DNA of 64,000 nucleotides, from NCBI GenBank assembly GCA_013399115.1, contig VXAA01001087.1, forward strand, positions 1-64,000, in the 5' to 3' direction. Positions within the stretch are counted from its first letter, which is position 1. Each line of letters starts with the position of its first letter. Source of the stretch: Anseranas semipalmata. Lineage: Eukaryota; Chordata; Aves; Anseriformes; Anseranatidae. The translations under genes and the position numbers were made by a program. The notes beneath the pieces were generated by a model. The model did no database searches, was not told the DNA's origin, and saw only the letters and a program-made list of their open reading frames with translations. Shown here in pieces: positions 34,901-49,900 of this stretch.

Positions 34901-37900
34901 TTAGATGAACAATTCATTCCTTCTCTACTTTGCAGCATGCTCTGGGTAAACACCAAATCAAATACAGTACAAAAACAAAAGTCAACCCCCTCTCTTGAAT
35001 TGCCTCCAGGCAGCAGACTTTCAAAGGGTATTTATATCCTAGTGGGGATTTGCACAAATTCCTATTGGCCTACCTTCCAAGGGAATTAGTAGGACTTAGG
35101 TATTTAGTTGCTTAGGAAATTTCTTGAGGTGCCTTTCTCCATCTGTCTAGGTAGCATCCCAGATCTCACTGTTTACTTCCTACTAGATAAGCAAATTCAT
35201 GAACCTCTAGCAGAAATCTTCTCTAGTACTTCACTGAACAGTGATTACAGAGATGGAAGTCACTTTGGCAGCACTCGTTCACATAGGTGCCTACTGCAGA
35301 GAAGGACAGTGCTGGAGATGGACAGCACAATGAGTAGGAAGCAACAGCTACTCCTGAGTCTCACAGTTACTCATATTTCTACTCCAGGATGCATTCCAGG
35401 CCTTCCATATCAATCCCACCTTGGTGCAAAAGTTTCTCAAGCCATTACTTATTGGAGAGCTTGCTCCAGGGGAACCCAGCCAGGACCGAGATAAAAACGT
35501 GAGTATTTGTTTCTGAGCTGGGGTTTATTATGGGCACACTCCACCATTTTTTTCCTTTCAGGATATCCTCCAGGTTCCTATGTGGAAAAAACACTGGATA
35601 GATTGTAAAGGTGTCTTCACTACAGGCAGCTCCAGAGAGAGAGAAAAGTGTTCAGTGGCTGAACACCTCTGTGTAGCAATGTGCATACCCCAGTATAGAT
35701 TAAAATGTGTGTGAGAGGGAGTTGAAACATTCAGACTGTCAGTACAAGCATTTTGGTCCCCATAGACCCCCCAACAGCAGTCATGCCCAATTTCTAGCAG
35801 CCCATTCCAAATGTCCAGACTTCACTGATTCCCTACTGAAGGGAAATGCAGACTGGGAAAAGTGGACTTGTGTTCACTCTGCTATTCGTTCTCTTGTGTC
35901 CAAGCTCTAAAGCGCATCATCACTTGCATATTACAGGGAAGGAGAGGAGGAGACAAAGAAATCTGAAAAGACTTGCAAACAAGTTCTTCACCTTCTCAAC
36001 AAGATTTGAATCTCTTTCACTGTTTGCTCCTCAACTGCCCTTTGACCAATCACTCTCAGGGAAATACCTCTTTGAGACGCACGCTGGCTTATCCTGCTGA
36101 GTCCAGTACCAACAAAGCTCTGGAGAGTAACCGTGTTTGTACCATGAGTGTCAGGAGCAATAGGTACCCATGGGTGAGGTGAAAAAATGTCCCATTTCAG
36201 TGGCAGTGCTTAAGGAGCAGCAACCCAGCGAGTATCTTTTCCATCCACTCCATGCCCTCAAGCCAGCTCTGTACCCCTCCCAGACAGTTCATTCATTCGT
36301 TATTCAGGTACTGTGCATAGCATGACTAGTTCCTGCTACAAAACTCAATCCCATCCCATTGTTTATGGCTGGTCATGATTATTGACATATTTGTATCACT
36401 CACAACAGAAGAGATGATGCTAGCCTGTATTAACCCTGGAATGGTCTTTATGAATGATTGCGTGCTGGCTAACCCACATATTGAATAGACCACAGGTGCT
36501 CTGATATTGGGTGCTCATCATAGGAACTCTGGAATTATGCTTAAGTAATAGGACTGAATTCTCTCATCCTCCAGCTGTTTCTGTGATACCTGTAAAGCTC
36601 ATTCAGATGAGTCATCAACCGATGTAACTCTCAACGCAGCAAGGTAGTGCTGCTGACTCACAGCAGCAAACCTGAATTCCTCTCCTAGCTCAGGGTGCAA
36701 AAGATCAGGACATAGGCTCAGACTAGCCGGATGTTTATTCATAGGAAAGTGCTATGAAAAGCTAAAAGACAGTGCAAATATGGAGATTAGTCCTTCCTTA
36801 CTTCTGGAGTAACCAACCAAAGCAAGAAATAGCCAGGGTCCTTAGGATGAAGCTTAGACTTTCTTGGACACATTCAGACTTACTTACAAGCTGCATGCTG
36901 TGTCTTACGTGTCTGTTTTGCAGTCCCAGCTGGTGGAGGATTTCCGAACCCTGAGGAAGACAGCAGAGGACATGAACTTATTCAGAGCAAATCCTTTGTT
37001 CTTCTCTCTTTACTTGGCTCATATCATTGCAATGGAAGCTTTGGCTTGGCTAATGGTTTCATACTTTGGTACTGGGTGGATCACAACTCTCATCCTTGCC
37101 TGCATCCTTGCAACTTCCCAGGTAAGAAGTAGTAGTCACAGAGCGTACTGGGTACCCAAGTCAATACAGATGAGGTCAATGTGCATTGAATTTTTCTTGT
37201 CAGACCAGTGCAACTAGGAAAAACATTTACAGCACATCTGCCCCCATGGTGCCTTCTGGCCATCCCGACCCACTGGTGATTTTGCCTGACACATTTTTCT
37301 TGCCTCTTGGGCTTTTCCTTCTCCAGGAGATGGAGTTGCTGATCTCTTCTCTCTGATGACCAGCTATAACACCTGATGAAATGGCACAAAGCTACATCAG
37401 TGGAGGTTCAGGCTGGATATTAGGAAAAGGTTCTTCGGAAGGGGTGGTCAGGCACTGGAATAGGCTCCCCAGAGAAGTGGTCATGACACCGAACCTGCCA
37501 GAGTTCAAGAAGCATTTGGACTATGCTGTCAGACACATGGTTTAATTTGTAGGTAGTCCTGTGTGGAGCCAGGAGTTGGACTCGATGATCCTTGCGGGTC
37601 CCTTCCAGCTCAGGATATTCTATGATTCTATGTTCCCCTCCAGAACCAAAATAGAGATTTTTCACCCTCTCCACTTCATTCTCTCTCCTTCTCTGTCTTT
37701 CTCACACTCACAACTTGTCTTCTGTCTCCATTTCCTTTTGTGCTTAACTATGATTTCAAACAGCTTTCTAACTAATTTATTTCCCAACATCCCAGGCCCA
37801 GGCAGGGTGGCTGCAACATGACTTTGGACACCTGTCTGTCTTTAAGAAGTCTTCATGGAACCACATCGTCCACAAGTTTGTGATTGGACACCTGAAGGTA

Positions 37901-40900
37901 AAGGTCATTGTGGACACAGGACACTGTGGAAATAGCTGCAGTCACTTTGACTACGTCAAAGCAGGAAACTGCAGTTCTCAGCCTTTCCACAGTGAGCAGA
38001 TGCAGAGAAGAAAAGTCAGTGAGAAATTGCACATGAAGCTGTTGTATAGAAGAGATGTGAGAGCACAACTACAGCTGTTACAGAACACAGTAATTCCACA
38101 AGCTTCAGTAGAACTGCGCTAATTTATAGCAGCTGAGGACAGAGCTTATTAAATTGCATAAAACACTATTTTAACACCCTGTCATATTTTCCACATGCCC
38201 CCCACCTCCCTCACACTAAGATTTAGTACTTTTTAAAATGTTGCATCCTGCTATATCCCATCCATTCAAGACATCATCAGAATTTCTGTCATAGGCAAGG
38301 TTTGATGCAGTTAAGCATTTCAGCATCCACTTGCAGTAGGAACTTAAAGGGGGAGGAACATAACTTTCCCCTTTTTCCCAAACCTACTTTGTCTTGCCTG
38401 GCTCCTCATAGGCACAGGCAGTAGAGGGAAACCAGCAGCAATAATCAGTAAGACACCAAGGGGTAATAGCCTACTATTCAGCTATTAATAACAACTTCAC
38501 TCGTAAGAAGACATGATGACATGCAAGTCACTGCGTGTAGCTTTATTTCCTGTTCTTTCAATTTGTATGATCTTTAACGAGGACAAATGAGCCTAGCATA
38601 GCTAGCATGAGCCCTCTGAAACCAGCAGTCTCATAGTAACTACCAGATTAGCCACTAGCTGCTTACTGCTATTTTAAAAGCTAATCGTAGTTTGGGCATA
38701 ATCAGAGTTGCATTGTTTTAATTCAACTACCACTAGAGGAACTGTGCTTTTGCGTGGATTAACTCCTTGTTCTTGTATCTGCCCAGGGTGCCTCTGCAAA
38801 CTGGTGGAACCATCGTCACTTCCAACACCATGCCAAACCCAACATATTCAAGAAAGACCCAGACGTGAACATGCTGCATGTTTTTGTCCTTGGAGATACA
38901 CAGCCTATTGAGGTAAGGCAAAGTTGGAAAACTATTGTCCTAAATGGCTTCAGGGAATGCTTGTGCAAAAACAGGAGTTTGCTAGTGTTGTTGGACATGA
39001 CTTACATAGTCAAGAGTTCCAGGAATGCTAAAAAAGGAAATGCTTCACCCAGGGACTTCGTCTGTCTACTGCTGTCTGACAGGAGTTTGGCCCGTACACC
39101 CTCCCAAACCTTGGGTTGAAGAGCAGGACTATAATTCCCTATCCATTTCCTATACTGACCACAGGAAAAAAATATTTGGAGTAGCTTGGGAAAAGCAATG
39201 AAGATGGGAACATAAAGGAAGTAGAAAACCATTAAAGAAAACTTCGTTCTGCTGTATTGAAATATCAACATGAGGGGAAAATATGGTGTTTCTCAGTAAT
39301 TCATCAAGAATATTTCAAAGTGATCTTCCATTACCAATATTAATCCAGTTGTGCTCCAGACAATCTTGACAATGTCCTCTCCACTGGAGCCATTGCCATG
39401 CATGTGGGGGGATATTGCTTGCATACACACAGAGATTTCCTCCTGCCTGTTTTTTCTACTTGAGATTTTGACTTGATCTGAGGGCGTAAGCCACCAAAGT
39501 TGATTTGGAAAGGCAAAGTATATGGAAACTTTCTGCTGCTATAAGCTAGTCGCAAATTATTAAACTCCTACCTCACTCTGGAGATCTTCAGACATCATCT
39601 AGCCCTGAAAAAGACATTTTACACAAAGACTGAGTGTCAGATTCAGACCAGTTTTGAATTCTTTGGGTTGCTATAGGTTACTGCACTCATCTACTAGAAC
39701 TGTTTTCTTAGACTAACTATGTACCAACAATGAATAACGGGTTGTGTTAAGGTATTTTGGTTCAATCTGTCCTTCTCGAGCCAAAATACTGTCTATTTTA
39801 TAAAAACCTACACAAAGAAAATAAACCTTTGGACTTTTTTACAATTGAACAAGCATTTCTAGTTAAAACAAAAACAACAGCAACAACAACAACAAATCTG
39901 CAGTAAGTATAGCACAGGGAAATATAAAATGAAAAACGCTATTGCTTTCTCAGCCAGCTTTTATCCTATTAAGAAAGTAACCCCAGACATATGCTGGGGA
40001 CATACTGCTAGTGTATGGTCATGTATAGAGAATGTCTTGTGCACACAGAAGTTTCAAGAGGCAGAAAGGTCTCTTTTATATGACTAAAATGAAAGCCTTC
40101 TCCTGGAGTATGAAAAAGCCACTATCTAGAAAATGTAAATCAGTATCAAGCTCTTCACTGTGTTGGTTCATTCCATTGGAAAATGCTGTGCCTGATAACT
40201 GGTTTTTAAAGTAGACTGTGATTCTACCACTTAAAGGAAGAACTGAAGATGTAGACATTTATGACAACAAGGAAAAATGGATCTCTCTCCTACAAAATAT
40301 CTGGAATGTTAGGTCAGTATCAGTCTATATCAATACTCTTTCATACTTGTACATAATCCTTTTCTAGACGATGCCAAGCACACAACCTTTCAGAGCTCAG
40401 AACACAGTGAATTCCTTTTTAGTAATCTCGTAGTGCCCAAAGTTACCATTTCCTGCAGGCTACGAGATTTTAGTGGTCATGAACAGACTTAGAAAAGAGA
40501 GAGAGAGGGAAACATACATCTTTACTGGAGGGGAACAGCCATCATGGAACAAGGGATCAGCCCGGGGGAAGGATCTGACATGTGGAGAGGGAAGCAATAG
40601 GAGAAGCACATCAGACGCAAAAAACAGTGGGGAGCTCTGCTAGACAATAACATAATTTAGGCTATTTGAAGTCTGGGAAAAGTGGGCAAAGCTCATAGGG
40701 CCTCCTTGCGCAGGAGACCCACAAGGGCAATGCATATCAGAGGGCAACCAAAAAAGAGAAAAAGAACAGGCGACCCCCAGAAACATCTGAGGAATTACAG
40801 TTACGTAGACATCTGCACACACACACACAGAAAAAACGGACTGGCCAGGAGGCCACCATAAGCTTGGCTCCAGGGATGCAGTATAAGTGGAAAAAGGACT

Positions 40901-43900
40901 GTTTACAGTCCCTGTTCTTCCTATCTGCTATGACCAGCAAGCATCAGAGATGGTAGAAGAACAGGAAGCAGAAAAAGCCAGGATTTGAGGGTGCCTGTCC
41001 TCCATTCTCAGGCTGGCATCTGCTCTGCCAACAACACCCCAGCCTTTCTCAAGACTTGCCACAGTGGAAATTCAATAAGTGCTCCAGTCCAGTCCCACAC
41101 TCAGCGCTCAAGATTATCAGGAAGCTCTTTCTACTGTCGAATCAGAATGTCCTGTCATGAAGTTTAATCTGACAGTTGCAGCTGTTCATTAGGAGAAATT
41201 CAATTCCTTTTCTGTCAGTCATCACTAAGACTTAATCTGTTACATATCTGTGTTCCTGCCACTCTTGCTTGTAGTATATCTTTACTTCCAAAATCTACTG
41301 ATACCAGTAATTTCCTGATTGCAGCAGACTTTCAATACAAGGCATTACAAGGTGCAGGCACCTGAATGCACTGTTATAAATTCCACAAGACACAGCTTAT
41401 CTATTGGTGCTACAAGGCTTACATTCACTAGGAGTTGCTATGTTGGAAACAAAAATGTGAGTTCACAGCAATCCATGATCTCCATGCATTAGCTCCTTGT
41501 ATGGACATTCTTAGAGCTCGGAAAAGACACTTGTGTGTAGCTCTAGCTATATCACTGAGGAGATAAGATTAGGAGACCAGGTGCTCTTGGCTTCTTGTTT
41601 TCACTGAAGAGAAATGAGCACCTGCAAAAATGCAATAAAGGTTCAGACCGAAAGGTCTATGGAGGAACTTCTCTGCATCTGCTGTCCACAGGTGAGCCAT
41701 AGTAAAAGAGCAATCAGTGAAGAACAGCTCTCAGTGACAGCGCTATAATTTTTATCATGTCAAACTAGTGAAACAGACGTTACAGATTTAGACACATCCA
41801 TGTGACTTTTTGTATTGAGAGCAAAGGACCACACTAGTTTTCCCACTGTTGATAAAGTAAGCTTTTACGAGCCATGGCAGGTGGCAGGGCTCACGGGGCT
41901 GATGGCTGCAGAAGGCAAAATGGATCAGTGGTTGAGACATTTGCATGGGAGGCTAGCCAAGTTTCAGTGCCTTGCTCTGCCGCTGGTATCCCTCATAATG
42001 ACTTACCAAAGCTCGAACTTCTTTATGCTTTACATTTGTGTTGTTAATAATGAAGATAATAGCAGCTCTTAGCACAGCCACAGGCATGGCAGAAGGTGCA
42101 GAAATGCGTGGAAATGTCATCAGGCTCACAAATAACAAGAAATTATCTGAGAGATAATCAATATATAACATATCAATACAGAAGGCTTTAAAAAGGAATT
42201 TACACATAGAACAATTATGAAGTCAGGATATTTAACCATAGCAAAACACTTTCTAGCTTTATTGGTGTGGGAATTCAGTCAAAACTCTCCAGTCAATGAA
42301 CTACTGCAGAGAATCTTCTCTTACGCGTGAGTGTCATAGTCCAAGACTGAGCTTTCTCATCTGTGTCCTACAGTATGGCAAGAAGAAGCTGAAGTACCTG
42401 CCTTACAACCATCAGCATGAATACTTCTTCCTCAGTGAGTATCTGCACTGTGCTCCTCCTTTTTCCCTTTGGTGAGGGGAACTGAATGTCAGTTCAACTT
42501 TCCAGCCCCTACTGTGTTAGCAGAGCAACGCTTCAAAGTCTCAACTCATCTTTCCCTTCCTAAGACCTACAGTCTCATTAATGGTCTACCTGTGCAGGTC
42601 TCAAAATCAGTTCAGGAATTTCTCACTGATATCCAAGCATCTTTCAAGTTGCCAGCGTGGCTATGTAAAGCAAGACAAGCAATTGAGACTGGGAAGTAAT
42701 GTCTGTGTGAGAGGCTCAATGTAATAACTGCATGTGGCCTGTCAATGCTCTTTGATAAGTCAAGATGAACAGATGTGAACCAAAGCCTCCTTTCTTCACA
42801 GAAAGACAACTGCCCCCCATCACCAGCACATCATCTCTTACCAGTGCTAGGCAGACTTCCTCAGAAACAATTCCTAAATCACTAGGTCACTCTCATGTCA
42901 CGCGCTTTTCTGCCTCTCTGATGTCCAAAATATTTCCCTTTGCTTTGCAGTCTTCCCACCTCTGCTCATCCCTGTGTATTTCCAAATCCAAATCATCTCA
43001 ACCATGATCAAGCGCAGGTTCTGGGCGGTGAGTGACATGTTCCCTCAGACTTTGTGGGGTCCAGCTGACTCGTAAGAAATTACACTCGAGTAGGGAGAGA
43101 GGCCAGTCATCTCTCCAGCACAATGAGACCTGGTAAAGGGAGGGTGTGAAGGCATCACACTTTGCTCTGATAATCACCCAGTGTCCTTAACATTACCAGC
43201 AAAGCCACGTTATATGAAATAGGCTAAGAGATGCCTAATGTTTTCTCTCATCCCCTAGGACCTGGCCTGGGCCACCAGCTACTACTTGCGCTATTTCATC
43301 ACATACATCCCATTCTATGGCATTCTGGGATCCCTGTCTCTCCTCACTTTTGTCAGGTAGGAGACTCCCCACCCTCCAGTGTTGGACTAACCAAATCTCA
43401 GCTCTGCTATGGCCAACAGGCCTTCCTTGTTTAGGTTCTCTGCAGCCATTTACCTCACTGTGTGTTATCTTGGGTATTCTTACTGCTTCACTTTCTGCCT
43501 ATCATCTCCCTGTGCTACCCCCTCTCAGAAGAGTTGTTCTGGTGCTCAGCACTTTCGATGGTTCAGCCAGGATTCTCCTTTCTTTCCTCATTCCCCATTC
43601 TCACATGCTGCCTGATCCCAACACTTTTATGCATTTTTTGATTACACCTTCCAGAGTGCCTCAAGCCACCTTTTTCCCAGCTTACGGGGAAGGTAATTCA
43701 TGAGCCCTCCTGCGCACTCTAAGTGAAATGCTCACCACTTCTCCCATGAGAAGTGCATGAAGAGTGCATGGCCTGTATGCTACATGCTTACATCATTGCT
43801 TCTACACAGAGGTCAGGGCCTCAGAAAGCTGTTTCACGCCACAGATCAGTGTTTCTACCCCTATACTCCAGTCTGACCCCTCCAAAGCTACCTCCTCACT

Positions 43901-46900
43901 CCTCCTTAAATCTATGGAGAGGTGCTTCTTGTGTATCTTGATTTTGACTGGTCTTCTGGCCCTTTATCATTACCAGGCCTCATGATGAGCTGCTCTTAGT
44001 ACAGAAGCAGTATTAATTTGATTACTGCTGTATGACTGATGGATGGAAAATTCAGTGAGAGATCTAAAACATGAGCTACAAGCATGAGCTGCCAAAATGA
44101 ATCAGGCGTGGCAGGACTTGAGAAGCTTACACGCTGGATGGTTACACTATTCCAGATGGCAGCACTGAATTCATATTTCTATCTTGTATGTAATACCTGA
44201 AACTCTTCTGGCTAATATTAAAGGATGGCATTTGGTCCCACAGTCAACATCAGTTTTAGGAAAACATTTCATCACAGTGAGAAATATTTTTAAAAAAAAT
44301 CATTTTTTAGAGTAAAAAGAAATACCAACAGATGTGCAAAAACCTTCACAAAACCTGAAGATTTGCCTCCAAAAAAATTAATGTCACCGTTCATGTCTTA
44401 AGTTTTCATAGCTTCAAAACACTTCGGTCCCAAGAAAAACAGGAACTTCAAAAGACATACATTTGTGTAAATGTGTAGCCAACACTTTTGGTCTGAATCA
44501 AGCTGAAAAACTGACAACAGCTGACCTATTATTTCCAAAATTTTGTGTTTTGATTAAGTTAAAAATGCAAGAAGGAAAGTATTCCCCTTGCAAAATTGTT
44601 TCCAGTTCCTCATGAAGAGTCTTCAAAGATTAATAATTAATAATAGCTTTATACTAATTATTTTAATACCTTTAATATTGATAATAGCTTTGTTATAGTT
44701 GAGTCAGTAAGAGAAGAGCCCCAGGAGCTTTAGAGAACAATACACCATTGTACTCAGCTCCCCCTTTGCTCAGAGAAATAAGGATATGTGACGAAGGTCA
44801 CCACTTTCAATCAAACTATATAAAGCATAGAGTTAAATTAAAAAAAAAGGGGGGGGGGGGGGACCCTAGACATAAGTAATCAGTAAAAAGTTGAGATTGT
44901 TCTAATTAGCTGATGCATGACATAAACAGTCCCTCTAGAAGCTAGACTAAAATACCAAGGAAAAACAAACACCCATCAAAATTCAGACTTCCAAACATTT
45001 CTGAGGCAGCTCTCTTTAATTAGCTCACTCCAGTCTGTGACTGTATGAAGTTACTGCTGGTGAAAGCAGAGATTCATATCATCTGCTTTTTCAGAAAACA
45101 AGCCTAAAGTCTAGAACAGGAATGCTTCTGGACAACCTTGCCAACATACATCTCAGTCTCAGCATAGAGAAACTGCATTGGATAAAGAAGTGCGTTTTTG
45201 CAGACAGTTCTATGAGGGCTAAAAATGAGGTTGTAATACCATAAGCAATAAACAAGCCACTCTAAAGTGATAGCCAGCCCAGTTCAGACTTCAGAATTAC
45301 GGAAAAGGTACAGAGAGAGCAGTAGCCTCAGTGTGCTAAACTTGACAGCCAGAAAGTTAACACCAATGGGCAGGTGGATTTTGTAAAGAATGTATATCCA
45401 GCAAGCAACTGGAAAAATAAAAACAGTTCAGAAAACTTCTAAGTCAGGGCTTGTTTTGTTTGTTTGTTTGTTTGTTTTCAAGTTGTTGGATCATCTTTAT
45501 TTACAGAAAGGCAAAATTAGTAAGAAAAATCAATGCACTTGTGAGGAAGGAGAGGGATAGCTCGGTATGATATCCTTCTGTATAGGTAATCATAATTGCA
45601 TTAGTTCCAGCGCTATAAAGAGAGAAAGAGAAATTCATTGCAGAAGTGATTCTCTGTAGTTTCCATAGGAAGAGAGTTCTTTACTTTCATATCTTGGATA
45701 AATACTTTCCTCACATGCTGTATCTCCTGCTGCTCCCTGTAAACCCCAGATTGTCTCAGATCCTGGTCTACAATATAAATTGTTGTGGTTTTTGTCTGTT
45801 TGTTTCTGAAGGTTTCTAGAGAGTCACTGGTTTGTGTGGGTCACCCAGATGAATCACATTCCAATGGAAATTGATTGTGAGAAACACAAAGATTGGCTCA
45901 GCTCCCAGGTAACTAATTGTGAGGGAAAAGAATACCTCTAACTCCACTCCCCCCAAACTGGATTAGAAATTTACTCAAAAAAAATGGATGGATTACCACT
46001 ATTCCTAAATAACCCCCCAACAAAATATACAAGATACTAGCATACGGTCTCTGTCCATGATCCCTTCCATAAAAATATTTTCCCAGTGCCAGTAATGCTT
46101 ATTCAAGACTTGAAAGTCCAAACTTCTGTGTTGACTTTGACAATCAAAAGATTATATTTTCGTTTTTCAGATTCAATGCAGGATCAGGTTCAAGCATGAC
46201 TTGGCCTTCCTGTGTGGTATATGTAGTCATACACATACAAACAAATAGAAGAGCCTCAATGAAAATTAACAGTTAATGCTAAATGCTATCTTTGGCTACT
46301 GTAAATCAATGTGCTACCCCTATGCTGAAAACACATCAACCCCAGCTGAAGAGACAGCTCAGTATATTTCTAAAGTTTACAGTTTTCTAATGGAATAAGG
46401 ACTGAAATAAAAACCAGCTGCTTTCTAAATCTTGTTAATGCCTGGTCAGACAAATGCACCCTGCTGAAAGGGTACCTCTTATTTGTAGTGGTCCAAATCT
46501 CATTCAGACCTAGAGGACTGAATATAGTGACTTTGACAATGGCTGTATGAATTTGGTATAACTGAGCTAGGAGAAGAAATCATCTCATATTAATTAGTAT
46601 AATTAGTAATTGTAGTTGTTAATGGGGCCTTGAACATGAGCTTTCAAAGTCTGACTGGCAACTTCCTTCCCTTATGCCATGATTCACTAAAACACCCAAG
46701 CATTTGCTTTAAATTAAGTATGTGAATAGACTCACATACTAGTAGATTCATATACCTGTAGAAACAAAGAGTGACTGGGGGAGTATTATGAAAGCGAGAG
46801 ATTATGAGAGAGAGAGATGTGGCAGGGAGATAATGTATGTAAGATAAAGAGAAAGAAAGAGATAAACCTTTTTGACACTGATGCAATTTTATGACACACC

Positions 46901-49900
46901 TTCATAGGTGAGGCGAATATATCTCCTATGGTTACTATGTAGAAATCACAGTTTAGCCAGTTAGAAGTTTAAGAGGATTTTAAGTAAGACTACCTAACTT
47001 TACAATCAAAGATATATTTACAATAGCATGGGTAGCTAAGAAATATTTCTGTATCATTCAGATCTTGCACTTAAAGCATACTGGACAATAACTAGATGGG
47101 ATGGGGAAAGTAGGCTTCCTGTGTCCAGGCTTTTTTCTTCCCCCGTTTCCCATCCTGACATTGTTGTTAACCATCTGATCTCCAACTAGACAGGCTGCGA
47201 TTTAGGAGTCCATACTTGGTCTGATATGTCACCAAATGCAACTGTCTCCCTATATTGTCCCTTGATCACTGTTCAAACCCATGAAGGCACTGTCAGCACA
47301 ACAGCTGACAGCAAGCCCTGAATGAGGATTAAAGCAATACTTGCTGCAATCAGCTGTCTCAGAATGGCAGTCTTCTGCACTCTGACAGCTCAGTAGTGGA
47401 GTAAGATGCATTTCATTCTCCAGCCCCTGCCACAGGCAAGAAGAGCTTTGTGTTGATTTTAGGGTGAGACTTCACTAATATTCAAAACTGCTTTCTTGCT
47501 TTCACAGTTGGCAGCCACTTGCAACATCGAGCAGTCCTTTTTCAATGACTGGTTCACCGGGCACCTGAATTTTCAAATCGAGCACCAGTGAGTATGAACC
47601 TAGAATCTTTTGGCCATAACCAGGTTGTCACAACATTGGACTTGAGGCAGGGGCAGGTCTGCTAAAGACATACATGTGAGACACGACAGAATCATAGAAT
47701 CATGGAAAAGCCCAGGTTTTAAGGGACCTCAGAGATCATCTGGTCCAAACTTTCATGGTAAAATCAGGGCCTGGCCAAGATTGTCCAACACCTTCTCTAG
47801 CTGAACCTTAAGATTCTCAAGTGTTGGAGAACCCACCACATCCCTGGGTAGGTTATTCCAATGATTGATTGTTCCCACAGTAAAAAATTTTCCTCTTATG
47901 TACAATCAGAATCTCCCCATGTGCAACTTCTACCCATTGCTCCTTGTCCTTTCCATGTGGCTCCTTGTAAATAGGGAGTCTCTGTCTTCTTTGTAGGCTC
48001 CCTTTAGATACTGGAACTTAGTGATGAAGCCTCCCCTGAGCCTTCTTTTCTCCAGGCTGAACAAACCCAGTTCTTTTAGCCTTTCCTCATATGGCAGGCT
48101 TTCCAGTCCTTTGATCATCTTCGTGGCTCTTCTTTGGACCCTCTTCAGGCTGTCCACATCTTTTTTGAACAGCGGGGACCAAAACTGAGCATGGTATTTG
48201 AGATGTGACCTGACAAACGATGAGTAGAATGGAATAATCACTTCCTTACCTCTGCTAGTGATGCCCTTGCTGATGCAACTGAGGATCCTGGTGGCTTTCT
48301 TTGCAGCAGCAGTGCACCGTTCACTCATGGTGATCTTATTATCCATCAGGACCCCCAGGTCCCTTTCCGCAAAGCTGCTCCCTAGCCAGGCAGATCGCAG
48401 TCTTTACTGCGCCCTTGGATTATGCAGTCCCAGGTGCAGGACCTTACATCATTACTGAACTACATGTGGTTCTTGTTAGCTCACTCTTCTAGCCTGTAAA
48501 AGTCTCTCTGCAAGGTGCCTCTCCCTTCAGAGGTGTCCACTTCCCCTTTGGAGCATTACCATATTCCAAGGAAAGACAGTCCCAGACTACTGGGGGTCAT
48601 TGTCTGCTTCACAGGCATGGCATCTTTCTCCCATGCTACCAAATACTTCAGCTTTCATTCTCACAGTTTGAATTTCAGATTTTAGCTAAGAGTCAGTGGT
48701 AGAAAACTACAGGATACAAAGGCTTTGGACTTGTATCCTAAGCTAACTACTTGAACTTTAGTATCCGTTTCAGAAATTTCCTCTCCCTGACTAAAAGGAC
48801 CTCAATGCTTTATAGTTGGAGGCAGCTGTGTGGGACTGTATTTGCTGCTGAGTACTAGGTTTCAGGAAAGATATTAAAATCAGGGCCATACCTGAGCTGC
48901 CTGTTGCCAGTGACAAATCACAATATAAAACAGATGTCATTTAGGATAAAGCTGACTGTTTTGGAAGGCAGCTTAGGAAATCTCCGTTGAAAAGTACAGG
49001 GCAAGGTGATCCCAGATTCTTTACCGACTTCTCTGTTCCATGAGTTTCCAGAGATGGAAAATGGGGTCACTGACAATCTAATTTGGCAAGAAACAATTAG
49101 TACTGTCCAAAGGAAATGGGCAGGTATCTCAGCAGACTGAGGTTGTTTTCTCACTCCTGCTTCCCTCACATTCCACTTGTAGTGTCTTCTCCTGCATAAA
49201 CTGACTTTCATTTCCTCTCTTGAACACAGCTTTGTTCTGACGCACAACAGAGTGGCAGGAGAATGAATGCATTCAGATTTCACAAGCCTCCTTGGAAACA
49301 GAGTACTGTAAAGCATGGATCTCTCTCTGTCCCTCTTTCTTTTGTCTATTTGTACATCTTGGGGAGAAGGCATTAATAATTAGCCCCTGTGAGGAGGCAG
49401 ACAGAGATGCCCATCCCTTGGGGTTAGTCTCTAGAGTTTTCTCAGGTTTGTTTTCTCTTTCTCTATTCAAGCTTGTTTCCAACAATGCCACGGCACAATT
49501 TCTGGAAAGTTAAACCTTTGGTGAAGTCATTATGTGCCAAATATGGAGTCCAATATGAAGAGAAGTCTCTTGGAAAAGCATTTGTAGACATAATTGGGTA
49601 AGGTCCTTTTAATACCACCTGCAGCCTGCAATTCATTGTTACATGAACATCCTATCTTTTCTACTACAGAGAATTCAGGACACTGTAGACTCCTGAAAAA
49701 TAGCATGTCAATATTTTGTAACCTGTTGTCACTAGGGTAATAACCTTCATATAACCATAGTCCTTCATTGTCCAAGGAATACCTGCAGAAATGTTGGTTC
49801 AGCAAAAGTGACACAGCTCCACCGATTTAGTGGACGAATGCCAGCTGACAACAGATGGGAAGCTGCTTCACTGTATCATGGGAGAAGAAAGAACTATCCC

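Larger units (their letters stand above)
31937..35387 (+). other. FADS2 intron 1
   Basis: 3.45 kb between exons 1 and 2. Holds the MIR relic and simple repeats; no other gene seen. In mammals this intron carries regulatory elements for the cluster, but I cannot point to one here. Confidence 0.8.
43357..45811 (+). other. FADS2 intron 8
   Basis: 2.45 kb. Holds the A/G homopolymer junction and a TTTG repeat. The frames near 43.4-43.98 kb show no domain and have the low-information look of intron sequence. Confidence 0.7.
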
